Shown piece by piece: positions 34,164-43,388 of a DNA stretch of 57,021 bases. This DNA comes from Candidatus Paralachnospira sangeri (GTDB lineage: Bacteria > Bacillota > Clostridia > Lachnospirales > Lachnospiraceae): positions 1 to 57,021 of the forward strand of contig CAJFOT010000110.1 in the NCBI GenBank assembly GCA_904397815.1, written 5' to 3'. Positions within the stretch are counted from its first letter, which is position 1; each line of letters opens with the position of its first letter. A model generated the notes under the pieces. The model saw nothing but the letters and a program-made list of their open reading frames with translations. It did not search any database and was not told the origin of the DNA. A program made the position numbers and the translations under genes.

Positions 34164-34721
34164 ATGCTGAATACAAAAGAATTAAAAAACGCCATGGGCG
34201 AATTAGATGAAGATAAAGTGACAGAGCTGCTGAAAGCCGTGATGGATGACGGAGGCAGCGAGGCGCAGGCAGCCATTGAGGCATGTCAGGAGGGAATGAA
34301 TATTGTAGGAGATCTTTTTGAAAAAGGGGAATACTTTGTGGGAGATCTGATCTATGCCGGAGAGCTGATGCAGCAGGCGGTGAATATCCTGAAGCCGGCG
34401 CTGGCAGAGGGAGGCGGCAGGCTTCCGGGCGACAGACCTGGGGATCGACGTGCCGGCGGCAAAGATTGTCGATACGGTAAAGGAAAAGAATCTGAAAATC
34501 GTCGCCCTGAGCGGCGTGCTGACGCTGGCCATCGATTCCATGAAAGCTACGGCGGAGGCGCTGAAAGCGGCAGGGCTGGATGATGTGAAGCTGATCGTGG
34601 GCGGCGCCCCATTACCGCGGAAGCCTGCCGGGTCATCGGCATGGACGCCTGGGCCACCAATTCCCAGGACACGGTGAATATCTGCAGGAAATGGGCAGAT
34701 GAGCTGGGACTGGCCGGCTGA
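34164..34721 (+). pseudogene. Corrinoid (B12-binding) methyltransferase protein, frameshifted and internally deleted
   Basis: The front reads like the helical cap of MtaC/MtvC-type corrinoid proteins (DLFEKGEYFVGDLIYAGELM then ILKPALAEGGG). After about 34413 the protein continues in another frame with EAAGFRATDLGIDVPAAK, then LKIVALSGVLTLAIDSM and VKLIVGGAP. The stretch that should lie between, with the cobalt-ligating His of the DxHxxG motif, is missing. A second frameshift near 34607 moves the rest (ITAEACRVIGMDAWATN...) to a third frame, which ends with TGA at 34721. A GGGAGGG ribosome binding site remains. The product could not bind B12 normally. Confidence 0.85.
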
Positions 34722-34735
34722 TCCGGATAAGGGGG

Positions 34736-35751
34736 ATGAAACGTATGAGTGAAAACAGGAACAAAGGATTCGGGATGAGCCTGAACCTGATCGCGGTCAT
34801 TGCAATCTTTACCGTGGCAGGGGCGGGCAACCTGGTAAATGCAGGCATCCAGACAATGATTGAGGCGTGGCCGGATGTGGCGGCCACCTCGATCCGGACG
34901 GTATCTACCCTGCCGACGCTGACCAGTCTGCCTGTGATGCTGCTGATCAGCGTGGTCGTGGGCAAGCAGATCGGCTACCAGACAGTCGGCATCATCGGCT
35001 GCGTCCTGGTTGTCGTGGGCGGTCTGGGCCCGGTGTTTTATGCCCCTTCCTGGAATGTGGTGCTGGTATTCCGCGCGATCATCGGCATCGGGGCCGGGAT
35101 GTTCGGGATGCGGACGGCTCTGCTGATGGAAAGTCTGCCCCAGGAACAGTATACCAAATATGTGGGAATCGCCACAGCCTTTTACTGCATCCCCAGCCTT
35201 CTGGCCGGGCCTGTTCCAGGCGCTGGCTACGGCCTGCCATGTATCCCATTCTCAGCGGCATATCTACTTTTGCCGCAGACCATCAGATCGGCGCTGCCAC
35301 TGTGGCGGGAGTGGCGATTTCGGCCTACAGCATCGGCAACCTGGCATCTTCCCTTCTGGGGCCGATCCAGAAAATATTCAAGGGCTATACCACACTGCTG
35401 GGCTACCTGCTGTGTGTAGCCGGCCTGGCGCTGCTGCTGTTCATTCCCTCGGTGCCCACCATGATCATCGGCTGCCTGATCGCCGGCGCGGGATTTATGA
35501 TTGTATTTTCCATGCTGCAGGTGTTTAACGGCATCATCAATGATTCTGCTTCCATCGCCCTGGGAACCACGCTGATTCTGATCGGCAACCAGCTGGGAAT
35601 CTTCATATCAAATTACTTCATCCTGGCCGCCCACGCGGTGTTCAGAAGGCAGAGCGACATTGAAAGCGTCTTCCTCGGCGCCATCATCGTTTTTGCGGTC
35701 TTTGCGGTGCTGTCCGCTGTCAGGGGCGTGATTGTGCCGAAAGAGAATTGA
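34736..35751 (+). pseudogene. MFS transporter, frameshifted with internal deletion
   Basis: The first ~155 residues hold about five membrane helices of an MFS N-terminal half, ending near SLLAG at 35200. Reading then shifts frame twice: LFQALATA lies in one frame and MYPILSGISTFAADHQIG onward in another. The last part has six helices of the C-terminal half and ends at 35751. Helix 6 and the central cytoplasmic loop appear to be missing, so about 60-70 codons were lost along with the frame. An intact relative would be near 400 residues. It follows the corrinoid pseudogene by 14 bases and was probably the importer for the same substrate. Confidence 0.8.
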
Positions 35752-35823
35752 GAACCATTTTAACCGTTTTCCCGCCCGTTCATTTCCGGGAGTTTATCCG
35801 TACGCAAGTACGCAAAAAAATAC

Positions 35824-35852
35824 TTGCAATTTCCAAACCAATAGTGTATACT
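35824..35852 (+). promoter_or_regulatory. Sigma-A promoter of the S10 operon
   Basis: -35 TTGCAA at 35824-35829, a 17-base spacer and -10 TATACT at 35847-35852. Transcription starts near 35860, giving a leader of about 250 bases before rpsJ. It is the only strong promoter before the ribosomal genes. Confidence 0.8.
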
Positions 35853-35859
35853 GATAGAC

Positions 35860-36107
35860 GCTGTGGCATGATAGCTGTGAAGCGTGAGGTTGCTGCCCTG
35901 TGAGGCAGGTTTTTCCGTGGAGCGAATGTCAAGTTAGAAAACTGGCGACAAGTCACTGTACCAAATAGGAAATACTGCCTTCCGGCAGGAAAGTTGTGTG
36001 TAGGAGAAAACGTGGATTGCAGAGCACCGCGATACACACGAAGGAGTGTACAGTCACCGCTTGTCGTACTTAATGTTAAAAAGTGCGAAAAGGAGGCGAC
36101 TTTTTTT
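35860..36107 (+). promoter_or_regulatory. Structured leader of the S10 operon
   Basis: A 250-base untranslated leader. GCGACAAG at 35945-35952 can pair with CTTGTCGT at 36060-36067, and ACTGTAC (35955-35961) with GTACAGT at 36048-36054, making a long-range helix that encloses about 85 bases. Inside is a CTGCC/GGCAG hairpin near 35975-35990, and upstream a short TGCC/GGCA hairpin followed by GTTTTTCC. The helix ends about 25 bases before the AGGAGG of rpsJ, so it could control translation or readthrough, as expected for a ribosomal-protein autoregulatory leader. The regulating protein is not identified. Confidence 0.6.
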
Positions 36108-36425
36108 ATGGCAAGTCAAGTAATGAGAATCACACTGAAGGCGTATGATCATCAGCTGGTAGATCAGTCCGCCGGAAAAATCATCGAGACCGTAAAAAAG
36201 ACAGGATCTAAGGTAAGCGGGCCGGTGCCGCTGCCCACAAAAAAAGAAGTAGTAACCATTCTGAGAGCTGTTCACAAATATAAGGATTCCAGAGAGCAGT
36301 TCGAGCAGAGAACTCACAAGAGACTGATTGATATTATCGCGCCCACCCAGAAGACAGTAGACGCGCTGTCCAGACTGGAGATGCCTGCAGGCGTGTATAT
36401 TAATATCAAAATGAAACAGAAATAA
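36108..36425 (+). CDS. rpsJ: 30S ribosomal protein S10
   Basis: 105 residues, normal length. S10 is in the 30S head and, with NusB, in transcription antitermination. Blocks [23 protein letters not shown] and [15 protein letters not shown] are conserved. I chose the ATG at 36108, behind AGGAGG at 36091-36096; the frame is open upstream without a second site. It is the first gene of the S10 operon and is followed by a 104-base structured spacer before rplC. Confidence 0.97.
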   Translation: MASQVMRITLKAYDHQLVDQSAGKIIETVKKTGSKVSGPVPLPTKKEVVTILRAVHKYKDSREQFEQRTHKRLIDIIAPTQKTVDALSRLEMPAGVYINIKMKQK

Positions 36426-36529
36426 TAAGACAGAGTGAAAAATCCTATTGCCGAAGCCGCGAGGCCAAAAGCAAGTCTAGGATGAACGCGAAAGCGTTCC
36501 GCTGTAGATGAACAGGAGGTAATCATAGA
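36426..36529 (+). promoter_or_regulatory. Structured spacer between rpsJ and rplC
   Basis: An unusually long 104-base gap in a tightly packed operon. CCTATTGC pairs with GCAAGTCTAGG across a bulge, enclosing GCCGCGAGGCC-like pairing. A second hairpin GAACGC-GAAA-GCGTTC has a GNRA tetraloop, and AGGAGGT follows 18 bases later. It may be a processing or autoregulatory site. Confidence 0.5.
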
Positions 36530-37162
36530 ATGAAAAAAGCGATTTTAGCGACCAAAGTGGGAATGACCCAGATCTTCGCTGAGGACGGCACCCTGACACC
36601 CGTAACAGTGCTTCAGGCAGGTCCCTGCGTGGTAACCCAGGTGAAAACCGTAGAGAATGACGGCTATGAGGCTGTTCAGGTGGGTTACGTGGACAAGAGA
36701 GAAAAACTGGTAAACAAGCCGGTGAAAGGCCATTTCGACAAGGCAGGCGTATCTTATAAGAGATATGTGAGAGAGTTCAAACTGGAAAACGCAGCTGATT
36801 ACAAAGTGGCTGATGAGATCAAGGTTGATATCTTCGCAGCAGGAGATAAGGTAGACGCGACAGCGATTTCAAAGGGCAAAGGTTTCCAGGGCGCAATTAA
36901 GAGACACGGACAGCACAGAGGGCCTATGGCTCACGGTTCTAAATTCCACCGTCATGCAGGTTCCAACGGCTCCGCAACCAGCCCGGGACGTGTATTCAAG
37001 GGCAAAAAGATGCCCGGCCAGATGGGCAACAAGCAGATCACCATCCAGAACCTGGAGGTTGTCAGAGTGGATGCTGAGAACAATGTTATTCTGGTAAAAG
37101 GCGCTGTGCCCGGACCGAAGAAAGCGCTGGTAACACTGAGAGAAACCGTAAAGACAATCTAA
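36530..37162 (+). CDS. rplC: 50S ribosomal protein L3
   Basis: 210 residues. L3 starts 50S assembly and reaches the peptidyl-transferase centre. [16 protein letters not shown], the loop [17 protein letters not shown] and [12 protein letters not shown] are diagnostic; the central Gln in GNKQ-type loops is often methylated in other bacteria. AGGAGGT lies 9 bases before the ATG. rplD follows after 28 bases. Confidence 0.98.
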   Translation: MKKAILATKVGMTQIFAEDGTLTPVTVLQAGPCVVTQVKTVENDGYEAVQVGYVDKREKLVNKPVKGHFDKAGVSYKRYVREFKLENAADYKVADEIKVDIFAAGDKVDATAISKGKGFQGAIKRHGQHRGPMAHGSKFHRHAGSNGSATSPGRVFKGKKMPGQMGNKQITIQNLEVVRVDAENNVILVKGAVPGPKKALVTLRETVKTI

Positions 37163-37190
37163 TCTTTTGCGAGGAAGGAGGAACACACAG

Positions 37191-37811
37191 ATGGCAAACG
37201 TATCTGTTTATAATATGAAAGGCGAGACCGTCGGCACATTAGAGCTGAATGACGCAGTATTCGGTGTGGAAGTAAATGAGCACCTGGTACACATGGCTGT
37301 TGTAGCTCAGCTGGCGAACAAACGTCAGGGCACACAGAGTGCCAGAACCCGTTCCGAAGTAAGCGGAGGCGGAAAGAAACCCTGGAGACAGAAAGGAACC
37401 GGTCATGCAAGACAGGGCTCAACAAGAGCGCCCCAGTGGACGGGCGGCGGCGTAGTATTCGCTCCGAAGCCGAGAGATTACTCCATCCGTCTGAATAAGA
37501 AGGAGAAGAGGCTGGCTCTGAAGTCCGCTCTGACCAGCAGAGTGAACGAGGGTAAGTTCATCGTGGTTGACGAGATCGTGATGAATGAAATTAAAACAAA
37601 GAATTTTAAGGCAATGCTGGATGCGCTGAAAGTAAACAAAGCGCTGGTTGTACTGGACAACAACGACCAGACAGTTGTAAAATCCGCCAGAAATATCGAA
37701 GGCGTAAAGACAGCGCTGACCAACACCATTAATGTTTACGATATCCTGAAATACAATACAGTGGTAACCACAAAGGCTGCTGTGGCAACGATCGAGGAGG
37801 TATATGCGTAA
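37191..37811 (+). CDS. rplD: 50S ribosomal protein L4
   Basis: 206 residues. L4 lines the exit tunnel; the extended loop [18 protein letters not shown] and [17 protein letters not shown] reach into it. In Escherichia coli L4 also represses its own operon. The start is the ATG at 37191 behind GGAAGGAGG; an in-frame start 24 bases upstream would overlap that site. Its stop overlaps the rplW start by one base (TAATG), implying translational coupling. Confidence 0.97.
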   Translation: MANVSVYNMKGETVGTLELNDAVFGVEVNEHLVHMAVVAQLANKRQGTQSARTRSEVSGGGKKPWRQKGTGHARQGSTRAPQWTGGGVVFAPKPRDYSIRLNKKEKRLALKSALTSRVNEGKFIVVDEIVMNEIKTKNFKAMLDALKVNKALVVLDNNDQTVVKSARNIEGVKTALTNTINVYDILKYNTVVTTKAAVATIEEVYA

Positions 37812-38110
37812 TGGCCGATATTAAATATTATGATGTAATCCTCAAACCTGTCGTAACTGAGAAGAGTATGGCTGCTATGGCAGAGAAAAAATATACTTTC
37901 ATGGTTCACACAGAAGCGACAAAGAACATGGTAAAAGAAGCTGTGGAAAAAATGTTCGAGGGAACGAAGGTTGCCAGTGTCAATACAATGAACCTGGACG
38001 GCAAGACCCGCAGAAGAGGCAGAACTGTCGGAAAAACTGCCAAAATGAAGAAAGCGATTGTCCAGCTGACAGAAGACAGCAAGGACATTGAGATCTTTGC
38101 CGGCTTATAA
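37811..38110 (+). CDS. rplW: 50S ribosomal protein L23
   Basis: 99 residues, the bacterial form. L23 sits at the tunnel exit and is the docking site of trigger factor and [14 protein letters not shown] at the N-terminus and [19 protein letters not shown] are conserved. It overlaps rplD by one base, and a 161-base structured spacer separates it from rplB. Confidence 0.97.
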   Translation: MADIKYYDVILKPVVTEKSMAAMAEKKYTFMVHTEATKNMVKEAVEKMFEGTKVASVNTMNLDGKTRRRGRTVGKTAKMKKAIVQLTEDSKDIEIFAGL

Positions 38111-38271
38111 TAACAGTCAGGCAAAGCCGCTATAGAAACCTATATGGCTGAGGCCGCCGGGCCACATCACGATCCTAGTTCCACGGGTGCTCTGCAACAG
38201 CACACCGGATCGGATGAACGGCCATGATAAGAAGAAACGCCTGAGAGCGTTTGATGAAAGGAGTTCAGAAA
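38111..38271 (+). promoter_or_regulatory. Structured spacer between rplW and rplB
   Basis: A 161-base gap with several hairpins: GCC..TATAG/CTATA..GGC at 38128-38150; a long hairpin from GATCC to GGATC at about 38170-38213 with inner CGGGTGCT/AGCACACCG; and AAACGC/GCGTTT at 38236-38253 just before AAAGGAG. It shares GGATGAACG and GAGGCCG-type stretches with the rpsJ-rplC spacer, so the two may be related regulatory structures. Confidence 0.5.
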
Positions 38272-39114
38272 ATGGGAATTAAAACATACCGCCCATATAC
38301 ACCTTCCAGAAGGAATATGACCGGCTCTGATTTCTCTGAAATCACCAAAACAACTCCGGAGAAATCCTTAGTGGTATCTCTGAAGAAGAATGCCGGACGG
38401 AACAATCAGGGTAAAATTACAGTGAGACACCGCGGAGGCGGAAACAGAAGAAAATACAGACTGGTGGATTTCAAGAGAAGAAAAGACGGAATCCCCGCAA
38501 AGGTGATCGGTATCGAGTACGATCCTAACAGAAGCGCAAACATCGCTCTGATCTGCTACGCAGACGGCGAGAAAGCTTATATCCTGGCTCCCGAAGGGTT
38601 AACCGACGGCATGACAGTGATGAACGGCGAACATGCAGAGGCCAGACTGGGCAACTGCCTGCCGTTAGAAAATATTCCGATTGGTGCGCAGGTTCACAAT
38701 GTTGAGCTTTATCCCGGAAAGGGCGGACAGCTGGTTCGTTCCGCGGGCAACAGCGCACAGCTGATGGCGAAAGAAGGCAAATACGCTACATTAAGACTTC
38801 CCTCCGGTGAAATGAGAATGGTTCCGATTATCTGCCGGGCAACCATCGGTGTTGTAGGAAACGGCGATCACGCTCTGATCAACATCGGTAAGGCAGGACG
38901 GAAGCGTCACATGGGTATCCGGCCTACGGTCCGCGGTTCTGTTATGAACCCCAATGACCATCCTCACGGCGGCGGCGAAGGCAAGACAGGTATCGGTCGT
39001 CCCGGTCCCTGCACCCCTTGGGGCAAACCTGCGCTGGGCTTAAAGACAAGAAAGAAAAACAAGCAGTCTAACAAGTATATCGTGAGAAGAAGAGACGGTA
39101 AGACGATCAAATAA
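38272..39114 (+). CDS. rplB: 50S ribosomal protein L2
   Basis: 280 residues. L2 is needed for subunit joining and peptidyl-transferase assembly. [33 protein letters not shown] and [17 protein letters not shown] with the conserved His are diagnostic. The start is the ATG at 38272 after AAAGGAG; an ATG 21 bases earlier overlaps the site and would add 7 residues that L2 does not normally have. rpsS follows after 19 bases. Confidence 0.98.
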   Translation: MGIKTYRPYTPSRRNMTGSDFSEITKTTPEKSLVVSLKKNAGRNNQGKITVRHRGGGNRRKYRLVDFKRRKDGIPAKVIGIEYDPNRSANIALICYADGEKAYILAPEGLTDGMTVMNGEHAEARLGNCLPLENIPIGAQVHNVELYPGKGGQLVRSAGNSAQLMAKEGKYATLRLPSGEMRMVPIICRATIGVVGNGDHALINIGKAGRKRHMGIRPTVRGSVMNPNDHPHGGGEGKTGIGRPGPCTPWGKPALGLKTRKKNKQSNKYIVRRRDGKTIK

Positions 39115-39133
39115 TTAAGGAGGGAAACCGAAT

Positions 39134-39412
39134 ATGGGACGTTCATTGAAAAAAGGTCCATTTGCAGATGAATCATTACTGAAAAAAGTGGAAGCCCTGA
39201 ATGCTTCCGGCGAGAAGCAGGTTATCAAGACCTGGTCCCGCCGTTCCACGATTTTCCCGCAGATGGTTGGACATACAATCGCGGTTCATGATGGCAGAAG
39301 ACATGTGCCGGTTTATATCACCGAGGATATGGTAGAGCATAAGCTGGGAGAGTTCGTAGCCACAAGAACCTACAGAGGACATGGAAAAGACGAGAAGAAA
39401 TCCCGTCGATAA
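39134..39412 (+). CDS. rpsS: 30S ribosomal protein S19
   Basis: 92 residues. S19 binds 16S rRNA in the head near the A site with S13. [36 protein letters not shown] and [14 protein letters not shown] match closely. AGGAGGG lies 8 bases upstream. rplV follows after 30 bases. Confidence 0.98.
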   Translation: MGRSLKKGPFADESLLKKVEALNASGEKQVIKTWSRRSTIFPQMVGHTIAVHDGRRHVPVYITEDMVEHKLGEFVATRTYRGHGKDEKKSRR

Positions 39413-39442
39413 TCCGCTTAATTCAGAAAGGAGGAAAAACCC

Positions 39443-39829
39443 ATGGCAAAAGGACACAGATCCCAGATTAAACGAGAAAGAAATGCTGTTAAAGATACAA
39501 GACCTTCAGCGAAATTATCCTACGCCAGAGTACCTGTGCAGAAGGCATGTTTCGTACTGGATGCCATCAGAGGCAAGGATGTTCAGGCTGCGTTAGGCAT
39601 TCTGACATACAATCCCAGATATGCTTCTTCCGTAATCAAGAAATTATTAGAATCAGCAATCGCGAATGCAGAGAACAACAATGGACTGAGCGCCGACAAT
39701 CTTTACATCGCTGAGTGCTACGCGAATAAAGGACCGACAATGAAGAGAATCAGACCGAGAGCCCAGGGACGTGCTTACAGAATCGAGAAGAGATTAAGCC
39801 ACATCACTGTAGTTCTGGATGAAAGATAA
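39443..39829 (+). CDS. rplV: 50S ribosomal protein L22
   Basis: 128 residues, including a longer N-terminus than the E. coli protein. L22 contacts all 23S domains and narrows the exit tunnel by a beta hairpin, seen as [19 protein letters not shown]. It is a site of macrolide resistance changes in other bacteria; nothing unusual is visible here. GGAGG lies 8 bases upstream and rpsC follows after 10 bases. Confidence 0.97.
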   Translation: MAKGHRSQIKRERNAVKDTRPSAKLSYARVPVQKACFVLDAIRGKDVQAALGILTYNPRYASSVIKKLLESAIANAENNNGLSADNLYIAECYANKGPTMKRIRPRAQGRAYRIEKRLSHITVVLDER

Positions 39830-39839
39830 GGAGGGTATC

Positions 39840-40496
39840 ATGGGACAGAAAGTAAATCCTCATGGTTTAAGAGTCGGCATCATCAAAGATTGGGATTCCA
39901 AATGGTATGCAGAGGCTGATTTTGCCGATAATTTAGTAGAAGATTATCAGATCAGAAAATTCTTAAAGAAGAGATTATACAGCGCGGGTGTTTCCAAGAT
40001 GGAGATCGAGAGAGCATCCGACAGAGTTAAGGTGATTATCCATACTGCAAAACCCGGTATGGTAATCGGCAAGGGCGGCGCTGAGATCGAGAAATTAAAA
40101 GCTGAAGTTCAGAAGATGACAGATAAGAAGCTGTTCATCGATATTAAAGAGGTTAAGAGACCTGACAAGGATGCGCAGCTGGTGGCTGAGAATATCGCTC
40201 TTCAGCTGGAGAACCGTACTTCTTTCCGTCGGGCTATGAAGTCCTGCATGTCCAGAAGCATGAAAGCCGGCGCGCTGGGTATCAAGACCGCAGTATCCGG
40301 CCGTCTGGGCGGCGCTGATATGGCTCGTACAGAGTTCTATAGCGAGGGAACTATCCCGTTACAGACATTAAGAGCAGACATCGACTATGGTTTCGCGGAG
40401 GCAGATACTACCTACGGCAAGTTAGGCGTAAAGGTATGGATCTACAAAGGCGAAGTACTTCCTGCGAAGGGAACTAAGGAAGGGAGCGATAAATAA
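39840..40496 (+). CDS. rpsC: 30S ribosomal protein S3
   Basis: 218 residues. S3 lines the mRNA entry channel. An N-terminal KH domain with [14 protein letters not shown] is clear, followed by the C-terminal domain [22 protein letters not shown] in two pieces. I chose the ATG at 39840 ([10 protein letters not shown]), which is the family N-terminus and follows AAGGAGGG; the ORF extends upstream into rplV. The stop overlaps rplP by one base. Confidence 0.98.
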   Translation: MGQKVNPHGLRVGIIKDWDSKWYAEADFADNLVEDYQIRKFLKKRLYSAGVSKMEIERASDRVKVIIHTAKPGMVIGKGGAEIEKLKAEVQKMTDKKLFIDIKEVKRPDKDAQLVAENIALQLENRTSFRRAMKSCMSRSMKAGALGIKTAVSGRLGGADMARTEFYSEGTIPLQTLRADIDYGFAEADTTYGKLGVKVWIYKGEVLPAKGTKEGSDK

Positions 40497-40933
40497 TGTT
40501 AATGCCTAAAAGAGTAAAACGTCGTAAACAGTTCCGTGGAAGCATGGCAGGCAAGGCTACCAGAGGAAATAAAATCAGCTACGGTGAGTATGGTATCGTA
40601 GCGGCAGAGCCCTGCTGGATCAAATCCAATCAGATCGAGGCAGCCCGTGTGGCTATGACCCGTTATATCAAGCGTGGCGGTAAAGTCTGGATCAAGATTT
40701 TCCCTGACAAGCCGGTAACCGCAAAGCCCGCTGAGACCCGTATGGGTTCCGGTAAAGGTTCACTGGAGTACTGGGTAGCGGTTGTTAAACCGGGCCGTGT
40801 AATGTTTGAGATTGCCGGCGTACCGGAGGAGACAGCAAAGGAAGCGCTCCGTCTGGCTATGCACAAACTGCCCTGTAAGTGTAAGATCGTATCTCGTGAA
40901 GATTTGGAAGGCGGTGCTAACATTGAAAACTAA
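40496..40933 (+). CDS. rplP: 50S ribosomal protein L16
   Basis: 145 residues. L16 positions the A-site tRNA next to the peptidyl-transferase centre. [23 protein letters not shown] and [20 protein letters not shown] are diagnostic. It is coupled to rpsC by TAATG overlap; a second Met at codon 3 is the alternative start. It overlaps rpmC by 11 bases. Confidence 0.97.
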   Translation: MLMPKRVKRRKQFRGSMAGKATRGNKISYGEYGIVAAEPCWIKSNQIEAARVAMTRYIKRGGKVWIKIFPDKPVTAKPAETRMGSGKGSLEYWVAVVKPGRVMFEIAGVPEETAKEALRLAMHKLPCKCKIVSREDLEGGANIEN

Positions 40934-41126
40934 TAAATTTGTAGAAGATTTAAAGGCAAAGTCAGCCGTAGAATTAGAACAGGAATTAGTAGCTGCTAAA
41001 AAAGAACTTTTCAACCTGAGATTTCAGAACGCAACAAATCAGTTAGACAACACAAGCAGAATCAAAGAAGTGCGCAGAAATATCGCCAGAATTCAGACTG
41101 TGATCACTGAGAAAGCCAATGCGTAA
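40923..41126 (+). CDS. rpmC: 50S ribosomal protein L29
   Basis: 67 residues, two helices. L29 lies beside L23 at the tunnel exit. [33 protein letters not shown] is recognisable in overlapping pieces. There is no ATG; the start is TTG at 40923, or possibly GTG at 40914. GGAAGG upstream fits the TTG better, but with long spacing. It overlaps the rplP end by 11 bases, so it is likely translationally coupled. Confidence 0.92.
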   Translation: MKTNKFVEDLKAKSAVELEQELVAAKKELFNLRFQNATNQLDNTSRIKEVRRNIARIQTVITEKANA

Positions 41127-41153
41127 AGATAGTCCTAAAAAGGAGGAACTGTT

Positions 41154-41408
41154 GTGGAAAGAAATTTAAGAAAGACCCGTAGAGGAAAGGTTGTCAGCGA
41201 TAAGATGGATAAAACCATCGTAGTGGCCATTGAGGAGCATGTTAAACATCCTTTATACGGTAAAATCGTTAAGAGAACTTATAAATTAAAAGCCCATGAC
41301 GAGAAAAATGAGTGCGCCGTTGGCGACACCGTCAGAGTAATGGAAACAAGGCCTTTATCCAAAGACAAGAGATGGAGACTTGTGGAGATTATCGAGAGAG
41401 CGAAATAA
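41154..41408 (+). CDS. rpsQ: 30S ribosomal protein S17
   Basis: 84 residues, OB fold. S17 is a primary 16S-binding protein. [22 protein letters not shown] and [20 protein letters not shown] are conserved. The start is GTG at 41154, with AGGAGG 10 bases upstream. rplN follows after 18 bases. Confidence 0.97.
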   Translation: MERNLRKTRRGKVVSDKMDKTIVVAIEEHVKHPLYGKIVKRTYKLKAHDEKNECAVGDTVRVMETRPLSKDKRWRLVEIIERAK

Positions 41409-41426
41409 TCGAAAGGAGTAATTGGC

Positions 41427-41795
41427 ATGATTCAGCAGGAAACCAGACTGAAGGTAGCTGACAATACAGGCGCGAAAGAACTGCTCTGCATCAGAGTAAT
41501 GGGCGGCTCCACCAGAAGATATGCCGCGATCGGCGATGTAATCGTTGCCAGCGTTAAAGACGCAACACCAGGCGGTGTTGTAAAAAAAGGTGATGTTGTA
41601 AAGGCTGTAGTAGTACGTACAAAGAACACAACCCGCCGTAAGGACGGTTCTTATATCAGATTTGATGAGAACGCGGCAGTAATCATCAGAGAAGACAAGA
41701 CACCCCGAGGCACCCGTATCTTTGGGCCTGTAGCAAGAGAGTTAAGAGACAAGCAGTTTATGAAGATTGTATCTCTGGCTCCGGAAGTATTATAG
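41427..41795 (+). CDS. rplN: 50S ribosomal protein L14
   Basis: 122 residues, exactly the usual length. L14 lies at the subunit interface and helps form bridges with the 30[35 protein letters not shown] and [12 protein letters not shown]-like (here [14 protein letters not shown]) segments are diagnostic. AAAGGAG lies upstream, and rplX follows after 12 bases. Confidence 0.98.
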   Translation: MIQQETRLKVADNTGAKELLCIRVMGGSTRRYAAIGDVIVASVKDATPGGVVKKGDVVKAVVVRTKNTTRRKDGSYIRFDENAAVIIREDKTPRGTRIFGPVARELRDKQFMKIVSLAPEVL

Positions 41796-41807
41796 GAGGT
41801 GCGCACA

Positions 41808-42119
41808 GTGGCAACCAATAAGATTAAGAAGGGCGATACAGTGAAGGTAATCGCCGGCAAAGATAAAGATAAAGAAGGCAAGGTTCTGCATGTAGATCCC
41901 AAGAATCACAGAGTGGTTGTTGAGGGTGTGAATATGGTAACAAAACATACAAAACCCAACGCTGCGAACCAGACCGGCGGAATCGTAAAGCAGGAAGCTC
42001 CTGTAGACGTGTCCAACGTGATGTATCTGCACAATGGCAAGGCTACAAGAGTTGGTTTTGAGTTCAAAGACGGCAAAAAAGTCCGTGTGGCGAAGTCAAC
42101 CGGCGAAGTAATCGATTAA
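41808..42119 (+). CDS. rplX: 50S ribosomal protein L24
   Basis: 103 residues with a KOW motif ([22 protein letters not shown]). L24 is one of the assembly-initiator proteins of the 50S. The start is GTG at 41808 behind AGGAGGT at 41794-41800. A GTG 9 bases earlier overlaps that site and is rejected. rplE follows after 22 bases. Confidence 0.97.
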   Translation: MATNKIKKGDTVKVIAGKDKDKEGKVLHVDPKNHRVVVEGVNMVTKHTKPNAANQTGGIVKQEAPVDVSNVMYLHNGKATRVGFEFKDGKKVRVAKSTGEVID

Positions 42120-42141
42120 TTCTGGAAAGGAGGTTCCAAAG

Positions 42142-42684
42142 GTGAGCAGTAGATTAAAAGAAACCTACAAAAATGAAATTGTAGATGCAATGATGAAGAA
42201 ATTCAGCTATAAAAATGTCATGGAAGTTCCGAAACTGGAAAAAATCGTGATCAATATGGGTGTAGGCGAGGCAAAGGAAAACGCGAAAATCCTGGACACA
42301 GCCATGAAAGACCTGGAGACGATTACCGGACAGAAACCTGTTCTGACCAGAGCGAAGAAGTCTGTGGCAAACTTTAAGATCAGAGAGGGAATGGCAATTG
42401 GCTGCAAGGTTACATTGAGAGGCGAGAAGATGTATGAATTCGCTGATCGTCTGATCAACCTGGCGCTGCCTCGTGTACGTGACTTCAGAGGCGTGAATCC
42501 CAACGCTTTCGACGGCCGTGGAAATTATGCCCTTGGCATCAAGGAACAGCTGATCTTCCCCGAAATTGAGTATGATAAGGTTGATAAAGTAAGGGGTATG
42601 GACATCATTTTCGTAACGACTGCGAAGACAGATGAAGAAGCTCGTGAACTTTTGACATTATTTAACATGCCGTTTCAAAAATAA
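42142..42684 (+). CDS. rplE: 50S ribosomal protein L5
   Basis: 180 residues. L5 binds 5S rRNA and contacts P-site t[42 protein letters not shown] and [19 protein letters not shown] are diagnostic. The start codon is GTG after AAGGAGG. rpsN (zinc type) follows after 15 bases. Confidence 0.98.
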   Translation: MSSRLKETYKNEIVDAMMKKFSYKNVMEVPKLEKIVINMGVGEAKENAKILDTAMKDLETITGQKPVLTRAKKSVANFKIREGMAIGCKVTLRGEKMYEFADRLINLALPRVRDFRGVNPNAFDGRGNYALGIKEQLIFPEIEYDKVDKVRGMDIIFVTTAKTDEEARELLTLFNMPFQK

Positions 42685-42699
42685 TTAGGAGGAGTATTC

Positions 42700-42885
42700 A
42701 TGGCTAAGACTTCAATGAAAATCAAACAGCAGCGGAAACCGAAATTCTCTACCAGAGAATATACACGCTGCAGAATCTGTGGTCGTCCCCACGCTTATCT
42801 GAGAAAATACGGAATCTGCAGAATCTGCTTCCGCGAGTTAGCATACAAAGGACAGATCCCGGGCGTTAAGAAAGCAAGCTGGTAA
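42700..42885 (+). CDS. rpsZ: 30S ribosomal protein S14, zinc-binding type Z
   Basis: 61 residues, the short C+ form of S14. The zinc site is C-x2-C-x12-C-x2-C in [22 protein letters not shown]14 completes the 30S head late in assembly. Many Firmicutes carry a zinc-free second copy elsewhere for zinc starvation; none is in this window. GGAGGAG lies 7 bases upstream. Confidence 0.98.
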   Translation: MAKTSMKIKQQRKPKFSTREYTRCRICGRPHAYLRKYGICRICFRELAYKGQIPGVKKASW

Positions 42886-42910
42886 AAGAGCCTAAGAAGG
42901 AGGAACGAAA

Positions 42911-43312
42911 ATGACGATGAGTGATCCTATTGCAGATATGCTTACAAGAATCCGTAACGCAAATACTGCAAAACATGATACAGTAGATATTCCTTCATCC
43001 AAGATGAAATTAGCCATTGCCGACATTCTGGTCAGAGAAGGATATATCGCAAAATATGATCTGGTAGAGGACGGTAATTTCAAGACCATCCGTGTTACAT
43101 TAAAATACGGTAAGGATAAAAATGAGAAAATTATCTCAGGCCTGAAGAGAATTTCCAAACCGGGCCTGCGTGTGTACGCGAATACCGCAGACCTGCCGAA
43201 GGTACTGGGCGGACTGGGCATCGCAATCATTTCCACCAACAAGGGTGTGCTGACAGACAAGGAAGCCCGCGAGCAGAATGTAGGCGGCGAAGTATTAGCA
43301 TTTATCTGGTAA
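42911..43312 (+). CDS. rpsH: 30S ribosomal protein S8
   Basis: 133 residues. S8 organises the 16S central domain and in E. coli represses the spc operon. [33 protein letters not shown] and [25 protein letters not shown] (seen in pieces) are diagnostic. AAGGAGG lies 9 bases before the ATG. A 76-base spacer with a hairpin follows. Confidence 0.98.
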   Translation: MTMSDPIADMLTRIRNANTAKHDTVDIPSSKMKLAIADILVREGYIAKYDLVEDGNFKTIRVTLKYGKDKNEKIISGLKRISKPGLRVYANTADLPKVLGGLGIAIISTNKGVLTDKEAREQNVGGEVLAFIW

Positions 43313-43327
43313 ATTGAAAACACCCGG

Positions 43328-43346
43328 CCGGGTTGTGGAAACCCGG
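43328..43346 (+). other. Hairpin in the rpsH-rplF spacer
   Basis: CCGGGTT at 43328-43334 pairs with AACCCGG at 43340-43346, preceded by another CCCGG. There is no T run, so it is not a terminator. The 76-base gap is long for this operon and could be a processing or regulatory site. Confidence 0.5.
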
Positions 43347-43388
43347 TGAAAGCAGCGCATTATATATCAAATTTATGGAGGTACGGGC

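Noticed and set aside
37167-37190. Upstream in-frame starts of rplD, rplB, rpsC, rplX, rplO, adk and pyc
   Set aside because: Each overlaps or precedes a strong ribosome binding site and adds residues that the families do not have; the downstream starts were used.
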